This document shows, in pieces, positions 9,301 through 13,395 of a stretch of DNA of 16,885 nucleotides (within the stretch, counting starts at the first letter, position 1; every line of letters begins with the position of its first letter). Source of the DNA: Verrucomicrobiota bacterium. Its GTDB lineage: Bacteria > Verrucomicrobiota > Lentisphaeria > Oligosphaerales > JAFGRS01. Under the pieces are notes generated by a model that saw nothing but the letters and a program-made list of their open reading frames with translations, was not told where the DNA came from and made no database searches. The DNA lies in assembly GCA_019136035.1 (NCBI GenBank), contig JAGVUW010000067.1, forward strand, positions 1 to 16,885, read 5' to 3'. A program made the position numbers and the translations under genes.

Positions 9301-10196
9301 TAGCGCACGACATCGCGCTCGCGGGCCTCGTTGTATCCCTCCCAGTCGAGGGTCACGGCCGAGCCATCCGGGCTGGCGGCCAGGATCAGCTCCGTGACCG
9401 CCGCCGGCGGCGCCGCGTCGGCCAGGACCAGGCTGCTCTCGCGGCTGAGTGCCTGGCGGCTCACGAACGGATCGCCGGCGCCCACCGACAGGCCGACCTC
9501 ACGCGACGACACCTCGCGGCAGACCGGGTACGACGCCGCGTAGCGCACCGTGGCCAGGGACTGCCCCAGGGCATCCACCGCGACCACCGCGAAGGCGTGG
9601 TCCTGCCACGGCGTCAGGCCGTCGACGACCCACTGGCAGGTCTCCGCCGGCACGACAGCAGCCGGCGTCAGGCCGGTGACCGAGTCGAAGGGCTCGTCGG
9701 CGACGTAGATCTCGTAGCGGACGACGTCGCGCTGGAGGATCTCGTTGTAGCCGCACCAGTCCAGCAGGGCGGTGGCGCCCGTCGGGTCCGTCGTCACGAT
9801 GAGGGGCGTGACCATGGCCGGCAGTTCAGCCGTGGCCGTACACAGGGCGACCTCGCGCGAGACCACCTGCGGCATCAGCGGCCCGGGCGGCACCCCGCCG
9901 ATGAGGGCGGTCGCCTCGCGCGAAGCGACCTCCCGCACGGTCGGCACCTGCACCCCGCCGACGTGAACCCCGACTTCGCGCGAGCAGACCTCGCGAAGCA
10001 GCACCGTCACCTGCGCCGACAGGCCGGCACTCAGGAGCAGAGTCGCCAATGCAAGACGCGCCCACCGCGCCGACGCCGGCGCCCCGGCCGGCCGCGCTGC
10101 CCTGCCCCGCGGCCGCGCCGACACCACACGACCGTTGCCGGCGCCCCAGTCGGGCGCGGCCGTCATGTCGGGTCTGGCGTTGTTCCTCCTGGCCAT
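327..10196 (-). CDS. Giant (3289 aa) secreted multidomain protein: VSREV repeats, FN3, CARDB, Cys-rich, Big_5-like and InlB-like domains
   Basis: The start ATG at 10196 was chosen because AAGGAGG lies 8 nt upstream; the frame is open further upstream but has no such signal. A long Arg-rich N-region is followed by a hydrophobic core at about residues 47-60 ending LSAQ, which looks like a signal peptide. Approximate order: seven '(R)EV.SREV' repeats (66-396) interleaved with three FN3-like units carrying DVVRY-x-(I/V)Y (127-225, 265-360, 402-505); two more FN3-like units (511-690); three CARDB-like domains (about 699-815, 832-948, 963-1070), two of them ending E.(D/N)EGNN; more Ig/CARDB-like units and a carboxypeptidase-regulatory-like domain (about 1399-1470); ten consecutive Gly (1644-1653); a Cys-rich block (about 1664-1761); a helical segment (about 1780-1955); a conserved-looking core with HELIH (2222-2226); three Big_5-like repeats (about 2373-2700); Ig-like repeats; an InlB/'bacterial repeat'-like domain (about 2978-3053); and a beta-rich C-terminal domain ending GQILEW. 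No sortase motif or obvious membrane anchor is visible. A role as an adhesin or extracellular matrix/surface scaffold is inferred from the architecture alone. Confidence 0.85.
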   Translation of the reverse strand: MARRNNARPDMTAAPDWGAGNGRVVSARPRGRAARPAGAPASARWARLALATLLLSAGLSAQVTVLLREVCSREVGVHVGGVQVPTVREVASREATALIGGVPPGPLMPQVVSREVALCTATAELPAMVTPLIVTTDPTGATALLDWCGYNEILQRDVVRYEIYVADEPFDSVTGLTPAAVVPAETCQWVVDGLTPWQDHAFAVVAVDALGQSLATVRYAASYPVCREVSSREVGLSVGAGDPFVSRQALSRESSLVLADAAPPAAVTELILAASPDGSAVTLDWEGYNEARERDVVRYDIYLSGSGFDDVAGMTPYRSVPAESRRLTLAGLPPGQDHCFAVVAVDALGNFDPAVRYSAAYVLFPEVVSREVSLHVGGREAPAFPEAVSREVSCVVPDEAVPAPVTGVDSGFTAVTSTRAYGAIDLAWPQYHETAQRDVVRYRVYAAPAFFDDVSAMAPHRFASAEALSFTVTGLTGDAIHYVAVVAEDALGQWNPAVRAISALASVSALGEVRHLAVESFADRLRFTWLPPENAEVFLDHYRVYVGEAAVPVVLPSTATTHEVDGLAPAHGYTFRIATVDRLDHETDGVSALGATWLANPAGLRTRGYDGIARLVWDPVAPASLLRHYAVYLDTAPFTSVAGRTPVATTAATRLDLTGLTNGVPYHTAVTAVNLSLGEDPAVTTAAVTPEPVPPVQYADLGTADVTAPSHAWVGAAVTVAWAVTNHGPGVTGNGEPDGTVDAWIDRLILSRDAIVGNLDDLVLADVLHVGALAPGATAPGSWTGPLPAGVTGEFQVFVRADHTDLVAESPDQATNLATADGTLRVEAVPPPDLVAESLTPAVVEAAFGDTIAVEWVVRHLGALPLAVTWQDAVWLSRDANLSPAEDYALGTFTPAAEALDPDEPYLASRAVALPLDGSVSAGLWYLILVTDADGAVSEADEGNNLLVSVAIDLSLPSLPDLTVAVVAAPAAVLSESWFEVRLRSENRGLAAAAVPFGWEDRLLLSTDAALGDDRLLSTMAVPGPLPAPPGDAGFERTLTVRAPLTAGTYWLMAQTDVGGRVEELNEGNNLGVAAVPLQVESAYAATVSAGLDVAGLGTPVPLNGRAWLFGSGQPAARVLVNLHIVVRGVTRVISALTDDQGEFHTTWTPLANEGGHYTVGACHPGQSQAPVQDAFDLVGLALDALTPPPTVVVGEVAKAVAMVLRNRGDAPVSAVSVAVLAAPVEVDAGIDPEALGALPGQGAAGVTLWLSASAVPPVAATVTLRLSSLETGATDVVVPIAVIQPDPDLVVTPAEAVAAMLAGQSRTVHLEVSNVGAAPALEVRVSLPAAPWLKLGTPPLFGPLEPGATAPVDLILQPDATLPLGPYRGQIVLIPANGPERRVPFTFRHVSEATGSLTITAVDEHTYYSPGAPRLAGATVVVKDAYDDDPVATAVTDADGIAVFPLLPEDYYQIEVSAVDHAGYRGVVFVSAAVANEETVFLSRQTVRYVWTVVPTEVEDVSEIIIEAVFETNVPAPVVTIEPTILDLAGLDAVGQSRTVNLTVRNHGWIAAQGAHFSIGEHPWYTITPLLADLGTLPARSSLVVPVTMTRIAVPEKGAKADVSCSLPVSVLYSFVCGPWSVSGSADVHVSNIGASCPGGIVGGGGGGGGGGSVSGSGTVAAGTSICDECVQKRLGELVNCVIGFIPGLDCGSGLGSCLGGPPPGGSWPSHLVNCLYAGVGCLADLGIPGKVFDAVRCFCSLKHACDGLPGHPPAADEFCDLANFRWPSSWWFKGVTPDGSGAGKGLDDYDAAVALLQRRVLQMMSQLDWILEVLGDGAWLHPDGAVDLEAFFGRFLEATAETSDEGRRLSSAEGAALAVGVLPAGVDPAMVARFVARWNRSLDYWDAGILNSADVPAGASLDFIALDRLQARVDLHSQALAEVTADGYDSLADAMEAARVEVMAALTSELDGGGVCARVRLQLNQRAVQTRDAFEATLVLENRVGTTLEAVGVTVQVFDAAGQPVTDRFAVRDPILTDIGAVDGTGQVPPFGSARAVWTLIPTTDAAPSGPTVYYVGGTLQYRDGGVVVSTAMTPAPITVYPQPELELAYYHQRDVLGDDPWTEGVIEPSVPYELAVMVRNRGAGAARNLRLESAQPAIIDNEKGLLIGFQILATEVAGEPLQPSLTADFGEVAPGDIEIGRWWMTSTMQGLFVEYSATFRHLDPWNDDRLSIIKSVAIHELIHTVRADGALDDGKPDFLVNAVNDSLDLPDALHLSDGTVLPVGLAAGVSHDGPVMPGHRVITLQAAMGPGWTYLRTDDPGGAEYRLVRVQRHHPGGSTSDLPMENAWQTDRTFLGLGLRPRLENRLHLLDDGSTGTYTLFYQSRDQAGPRVLAFESPGDYPVVDPVDSLDITFSEPVDPASLSLAAMALRRDGGPDLLAGVATLTQLAPAVFRLGGLTTLTTAGGAYHLDVAQDGITDLAGNPGSGVAVLSWTTLGEAPLVLAISGVDTPLRNAPVGALGVVFSEALEAGSFGLEDITLRRDGDPVPWGGPVALGDLGDGQFRLDGLAASTAPDGRYEVSIDATGVRDAGGTAGAGMRSLSWTMDATPPTVVSLTPEPFPGVSAEPVSAVVVVFSEPIEPLSLTPAVLSLRRDGGADLIDAAVEVVAETPTRFRVAGLSAAAEGAYVFTVDLSAVRDLAGNPGDGLSEVPWRLDTTPPAPPAGLAVVPDTGLSDSDGITNTPVLTVHAALAEAGLTVRLHDETAARPLGAVVVAGTAFAHQADLVNPGVHRLRLTAIDAAGNAAAAFFDVFVDPLPPEVVGLADQAAPQRQVTWTWGAADADSQIRWRARVDTDPSGIPAGAYDSTTSASQDDGDGRHYIHVQAIDRAGNASPVTTVWALLDNTPPAAPVVAGTAVDHTGRPAWSWSSGGLDGAGTYRWRLDNDDLETDATLTAATAWTPTAALAEGVHTFYVQERDAAGNWSPAGGFECLVDAWVTVTFQVAGPVPGGHLEGPPVQVIAHGQDSQPVTAVAAPGAVFESWDDASPDAAENPRTARAVSADLVLTARFRAAGPAPSLEGEFLATIDTLGAAQGRAWWNLTGTTTTTAAGAPLTLRMIHDARGRLSGLATYALDPGTVLTMPIRGGVRGARGAIVLNGALQGNDRARAVAVAFTLDLAVDAPARMLRGYLTGSLRNGAAVTRLAREPIAMPIPAPMDGTWTLRLQLTEDAGAIGGTALLRLSNGDTWPGRVSGSALGEAVAIVVLADAADPLAQAITIRARVVPLEGGWARLEALSAVGFGQILEW
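9010..9995 (-). repeat. Seven VSREV-type peptide repeats encoded at the start of the giant gene
   Basis: Short '(x)EVxSREVxLxVG' units occur in groups of three, two and two, at residues about 68-80, 88-100, 109-121, 227-239, 246-258, 366-378 and 386-396, separated by FN3-like domains. In three units (plus-strand 9024-9033, 9084-9093 and 9852-9861) the Ser-Arg-Glu codons create the perfect 10-bp DNA palindrome CTCGCGCGAG. The unit looks like a beta-strand pair used as a linker. I recall similar SREV/SREF strings in large secreted proteins of Planctomycetes and related phyla; their function is not known to me. Confidence 0.75.
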
Positions 10197-10204
10197 GGCC
10201 AGGG

Positions 10205-10211
10205 CCTCCTT
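10205..10211 (-). promoter_or_regulatory. Ribosome binding site of the giant gene
   Basis: AAGGAGG on the minus strand stands 8 nt before ATG 10196. It decides the start over an in-frame upstream ATG at 10292, which would overlap the coding end of the preceding gene. Confidence 0.8.
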
Positions 10212-10236
10212 GCCGCAAGCGGGCTGCGCCGGAGGG

Positions 10237-11526
10237 TCAGGGCCGGATGACGTGGGCCTGCAGGCCCGAGTAGCCGGCCGGCGCCGGCACAACGACGGTC
10301 CAGCGGATGACCAGCGGGTCGGCGCTGATCACCTCGTGGCTGCTGGCCTGGATCCGCACGTAGCTGGCATTCGAGCGCGGCGTCGCCCTCACGAAGACCT
10401 GGGCCGCCTCCTCGACGTGGGTGGTCTCGACAATCACCGTGGTCGTGGCCGCCAGCGCGATCGTGACATCCGGCAGGGCCGCGCCGAACGCCGCACGCGG
10501 GTCGTCCGGCACCGGCTCGCCGCCGATGGAGACAATCCGCACCCGCGGGGCGTCGTCAGGCGGCCACAGGAGCGGCGTCGCGCCGTCGGCCAAGGCCACC
10601 ACGCTGGGGTCGGGAGTGACCTCCAGCACGCTGGTGTTGGTCACCCGCTCAATGCGGATGCGCCCCAGACCGCCGGGATTGCCGACGGTGCCGCCGATGG
10701 CCTGGACCACACCCGTGCCCGCCAGTGTGTCGGCGACCAGACGAACGCCGCCGCCGCTGCCGCTGCCGCCGACGGCGCTGTAGCCCGTCGGGGAACTGTT
10801 GCCGCCGTTGGCGTTGATTGTCCCGGTGACGGTCAGCGTGCCGCCACAGGCAACCAGGACAGCCCCGCCGCCGGCACCGCCGGCTTGGGAGTTGTCGATG
10901 TCGCCGCCGCCGCCGGAGCCGCCCAGGAGGGGTATCAGCGAGGGATTGCCATAGGCCGGCCCCGGCGAACTGCCAGGCCCGACACTGGCATAGCTGCCGC
11001 CGCTGCTGGAGTTCCCCGTGGCCGCACCACCGCCGGGTCCGAAGCCCCCGCTGCCCGCCACGCCCGGCGTGAAGTACCCCATGCCGCCACGGAAGCCGCC
11101 CGGCCCCGGCTCGGCCAGGCCCGGCGTCGCGACGTAGTTGCCGCCCTTGACGCTGAGCGTCCCGGCGATGACCACGTCACCGCTGACCAGCCACACCACC
11201 GGCGCCCGGCTCGGGTGGTTCGTGAAGCTCAGGGTCGCGCCCGAGGCGATGGTCACGGCGCTATACTTGAACACGACGGCCCATTTCGAGGCGTCATAGA
11301 TGCCGCGGCCGGCATGGGCGCTGTTGTCCGCGTCCCAGGCGCCAGCCACCGCCTGGCTGAGGTCAATGACGGTGTTGGTGGCGATGTACAGCTCGCCATC
11401 GGAGCCATCCGAGGGAATGCTCAGGGCGGCGACCGCCGGCCAGGCGAGAAGCCACCCGGCCAGCAGGCCGAACCACGGGAACCGCCCGTACCGACCGCCG
11501 GCAGTGCTGACCATGGACGTACGCAT
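10237..11526 (-). CDS. Secreted Gly/Ser-rich protein (429 aa), probable operon partner of the giant protein
   Basis: The start ATG at 11526 has AGGAGG 8 nt upstream. Residues 1-34 form a clear signal peptide: a charged start, the hydrophobic stretch FGLLAGWLLAWPAVA, and an Ala-rich cleavage region. The mature N-terminus has SDGSDGELYIATNTVIDLSQA and then a beta-rich segment (82-130) with SGDVVIAGTLSVKGG. Residues about 141-260 are a Gly/Ser/Pro-rich region including GPGGFRGG, likely extended or beta-helical. The C-terminal 130 residues are beta-rich again (VRIVSIGGEPVP, TTTVIVETTHV). Hints of a repeated 'V.I.G.(L/I)..(K/N)GG' strand pattern suggest a parallel beta-helix (pectin-lyase-like or autotransporter-like) fold, without visible catalytic residues. 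I recall similar proteins in planctomycete-type genomes, all of unknown function. The stop lies 40 nt before the ATG of the giant gene, so the two are probably co-transcribed. Confidence 0.8.
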   Translation of the reverse strand: MRTSMVSTAGGRYGRFPWFGLLAGWLLAWPAVAALSIPSDGSDGELYIATNTVIDLSQAVAGAWDADNSAHAGRGIYDASKWAVVFKYSAVTIASGATLSFTNHPSRAPVVWLVSGDVVIAGTLSVKGGNYVATPGLAEPGPGGFRGGMGYFTPGVAGSGGFGPGGGAATGNSSSGGSYASVGPGSSPGPAYGNPSLIPLLGGSGGGGDIDNSQAGGAGGGAVLVACGGTLTVTGTINANGGNSSPTGYSAVGGSGSGGGVRLVADTLAGTGVVQAIGGTVGNPGGLGRIRIERVTNTSVLEVTPDPSVVALADGATPLLWPPDDAPRVRIVSIGGEPVPDDPRAAFGAALPDVTIALAATTTVIVETTHVEEAAQVFVRATPRSNASYVRIQASSHEVISADPLVIRWTVVVPAPAGYSGLQAHVIRP

Positions 11527-11534
11527 CGCAGTGC

Positions 11535-11540
11535 CCTCCT
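11535..11540 (-). promoter_or_regulatory. Ribosome binding site of the Gly/Ser-rich secreted protein gene
   Basis: AGGAGG on the minus strand lies 8 nt before ATG 11526. It supports this start over the in-frame ATG four codons later. Confidence 0.75.
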
Positions 11541-11614
11541 GTACCAGCGGCCCAGGAACCCGGCCGACCCGTCGCCAGACGTGTCGCCCTAAAACGCCTG
11601 CGGACCCACACTAA

Positions 11615-11643
11615 CAGATACCACACGCCGAGCCATCAATCAA
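11615..11643 (-). promoter_or_regulatory. Candidate sigma-70-like promoter for the secreted-protein pair
   Basis: On the minus strand, TTGATT (11643-11638) is followed after 17 nt by TATCTG (11620-11615), with TGG just before it, resembling an extended -10. This would place the transcription start near 11608 and leave a leader of about 80 nt before ATG 11526. The match is imperfect (4/6 and 3/6 to E. coli consensus) and the promoter rules of this phylum may differ. Its location in the AT-richest stretch of the spacer is the main support. Confidence 0.3.
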
Positions 11644-11669
11644 CTGTTCAGGCACGAACCACAGGGCTG

Positions 11670-11965
11670 TTTGACAGTCCGGTTCTGGCACCCCTTCAGG
11701 GTGCGCGGGTTGTGGGTTCGCGTTTCCGGGGGTCGTGCTCTCGCGCGACCCCCGGCTACGATCTGGCACCCCTCCAGGGTGGCCAGGTGGGCGCTGGCGC
11801 GATCTTCGATCCGCCCGGCGCAGCACCTGATGTTGCCGCGGCCTGAGGGCACGCGGCACACTTCCGGCCAAGGCCGGTGCTCCGACGGGGAGGGCACCGC
11901 GAGCGATGTTTCGACGCGCCATGTCCGGCGTTCTGCGCCGGGGACTTCGCTGAAGGGGTGCCAGG
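11670..11965. repeat. Hairpin-rich intergenic repeat cluster with three copies of a 15-bp motif
   Basis: CTGGCACCCCTTCAG occurs at 11685-11699, with one change at 11763-11777, and exactly in reverse complement at 11950-11964. The inverted outer copies thus frame about 280 bp. The two direct copies each seed a small hairpin (GCACCC/GGGTGC at 11688-11704; a bulged version at 11764-11785). Between them is a 10-bp stem CCGGGGGTCG/CGACCCCCGG (11726-11735 with 11746-11755). Further palindromes lie at 11864-11877 (CCGGCC AA GGCCGG) and 11925-11941 (CCGGCG-TTCTG-CGCCGG). The cluster can be read as an open frame on the plus strand (WHPFRV..GLWVRVSGGRA), a string I recall from many short 'hypothetical proteins' in Planctomycetes and Verrucomicrobia genomes, consistent with a dispersed non-coding repeat family. 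No transposase or target-site duplication was seen. Confidence 0.65.
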
Positions 11966-12053
11966 AGCTCAGTACCGGCGCCGCGGCCCCCTGAAGCCGG
12001 CCGCACGAGACTGGCCCGCTCAGCCGGCCTGCCGCGGCGGGGATGATCTGCGG

Positions 12054-13358
12054 TCAGGGCTGCAGGGGGAACGTCTCGGCCATGGCGGCGCGGCCGGCCG
12101 GGGGCAGGCCGAAGTCGGGGATGGCCAGGCGTTCGCCGTCCCTGCGGGCCGACTCGTGCGCCACGATGCCCGGGGCGTTGTAGCGTGCCGCAAGCCAGAC
12201 GTGGTTCGGCGGCAGGCGGTTGCCGGCAACGGAGCGGACGAAGTCGTTGACCAGGAACACGTGCGTCCCCTCGTGGCCATTGGGCACACCGGCGAACTCC
12301 AGGGGGAGCTGCCAGTAGGGCTGGGCCGCCGAGACGCCGAGGAAGGTCTTGCCAAGAAACTCGTCCGGCAGGCCGTGGCGGTTCTCTTCGGTGATCGTGA
12401 CGCCATCGAAGACGCAAAGGTCGTTCAGGTCCTTCTTGCGGTGCTTCACGAGGTCGTTGGCCTCGGCGTAGGGGATGGTGCCGTCCCTGCCGTAGTCCCG
12501 GGGGAAGTCCAGCCAGGTGAAGACATTTGAGAGGACGCCCTGTTCGCGCGGCTGCTCTTGGTAGCACCCGCGCGTACCAGTGAGGGTCATGCGGTCCATC
12601 ATGCTGTGGGCCGTGCGGCGGAATTCGCAGATTCGCGCCATACCGCCATCCGAGGTCCGGAACAGCCCGGTCTCGTTGCTGAACACGTTATTCCAGTGGC
12701 TGAGGTCGGCATTGAAGATGCCATCCGGGTCGTCGTCGACATAGCCGAAGCAGGACACCTCCGTCATGCGCCGGAAGGTGACGCCGAGGATGAAGGCCAC
12801 CGAGTGGGTCGGGTAGAGCATCGGCGGGAAGCTCGCGAACTGCTTCCAGCGGTCGCCGTTGCTGCGCATGTAGGACCGATAGAAGTGCGCCATGTCGTGG
12901 TGGTACTGGCCCTCGCCGTAGACGAACCTGCCGAAGTCGCCGGCCTGGAAGCGGTCCCGGCAGTAGGTGGTCTGGGCGCGGTAGTAGCTGGTCTCGGCCA
13001 GCATGTAGATCAGCCCGGTCTCCTCGACGGTCTTGACCAGCTCGTCCAACTCTTCCAGCGACGTCGCCGCGGGCACTGCGCTGTACACGTGTTTGCCGGC
13101 CTTCAGCGCCTGCACGGCCTGGGGCGCGTGGGCCCAGCGCTGGGTGAAGAGCGCGATGCAGTCGCAGTCGCTCTTGCAGAGCTCGTCCAGCGAAGGGAAG
13201 GTCCGGCGGATCCGGAACCGCGCCGCCTGTTCGGCCAGGGGACCGGGCATGAGGTCGGCCAGGTAGACCTCATCCACCAGGGGATGGGCCTGGAAGAGCG
13301 GTATGAAGCTCCGGCTGAAGCCCCCCGCCGCACCACAGATCCCGATTTTCAGTCCCAT
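12054..13358 (-). CDS. Gfo/Idh/MocA family oxidoreductase-like protein lacking the EKP lysine (434 aa)
   Basis: The start ATG at 13358 is preceded by AGAGGAG with 7 nt spacing; an in-frame ATG eleven codons upstream lacks a site. The N-terminal Rossmann domain begins GLKIGICGAAGG (residues 2-13), a variant of the dinucleotide-binding GxGxxG loop. The second landmark, normally GKHV..EKP, reads GKHVYSAVPAA at 88-98, so Glu-Lys is replaced by Ala-Val (94-95). The C-terminal domain shows LAETSYYRAQ, GEGQYHHDM (149-156) and a YPTHSV segment (His 185) where family members carry the active-site His. Length fits the family (350-450). Family members use NAD(P) to oxidise or reduce sugars and inositols in the cytoplasm. 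Loss of the Lys suggests altered chemistry (for example a redox-neutral or binding role) or a divergent subfamily. It lies 37 nt downstream of the Fe-S protein gene, so co-expression is likely. The substrate cannot be inferred. Confidence 0.85.
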   Translation of the reverse strand: MGLKIGICGAAGGFSRSFIPLFQAHPLVDEVYLADLMPGPLAEQAARFRIRRTFPSLDELCKSDCDCIALFTQRWAHAPQAVQALKAGKHVYSAVPAATSLEELDELVKTVEETGLIYMLAETSYYRAQTTYCRDRFQAGDFGRFVYGEGQYHHDMAHFYRSYMRSNGDRWKQFASFPPMLYPTHSVAFILGVTFRRMTEVSCFGYVDDDPDGIFNADLSHWNNVFSNETGLFRTSDGGMARICEFRRTAHSMMDRMTLTGTRGCYQEQPREQGVLSNVFTWLDFPRDYGRDGTIPYAEANDLVKHRKKDLNDLCVFDGVTITEENRHGLPDEFLGKTFLGVSAAQPYWQLPLEFAGVPNGHEGTHVFLVNDFVRSVAGNRLPPNHVWLAARYNAPGIVAHESARRDGERLAIPDFGLPPAGRAAMAETFPLQP

Positions 13359-13365
13359 GGCCACT

Positions 13366-13372
13366 CTCCTCT
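13366..13372 (-). promoter_or_regulatory. Ribosome binding site of the Gfo/Idh-like gene
   Basis: AGAGGAG on the minus strand, 7 nt before ATG 13358, lies in the 37-nt gap after the Fe-S gene stop codon and fixes the start at MGLKIG. Confidence 0.7.
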
Positions 13373-13395
13373 GCGAAGGCCGCGGTGCCACGCGA

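Larger units (their letters stand above)
11527..12053. other. 527-nt intergenic region between the oxidoreductase gene and the secreted pair
   Basis: No credible gene is present. The left part (11527-11645) is the 5' leader and candidate promoter of the secreted pair. The middle (11670-11965) is the hairpin-rich repeat cluster. The right part (about 11996-12028) has GCCGGC half-sites 21 nt apart that could form a weak hairpin just after the oxidoreductase stop codon; without a U-run it is only a poor terminator candidate. Confidence 0.6.

Noticed and set aside
9010..9995. SREV repeat DNA as a CRISPR-like or regulatory repeat array
   Set aside because: The repeats are in frame, encode a conserved peptide and are spaced by whole FN3-like domains, so they are protein repeats.
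10135..11592. Plus-strand open frame of about 485 codons across the Gly-rich gene
   Set aside because: Antisense shadow of a recognisable secreted protein; composition is Arg/Ala/Gly-rich without motifs or a ribosome binding site.
11670..11675. TTGACA hexamer on the plus strand as a -35 box
   Set aside because: No -10-like sequence lies 16-18 nt downstream and no gene follows in that direction.
11671..11994. Plus-strand open frame of 107 codons in the intergenic region, and its minus-strand counterpart
   Set aside because: TTG start without a ribosome binding site, and the sequence coincides with hairpins and a 15-bp repeat. It is better explained as a non-coding repeat.
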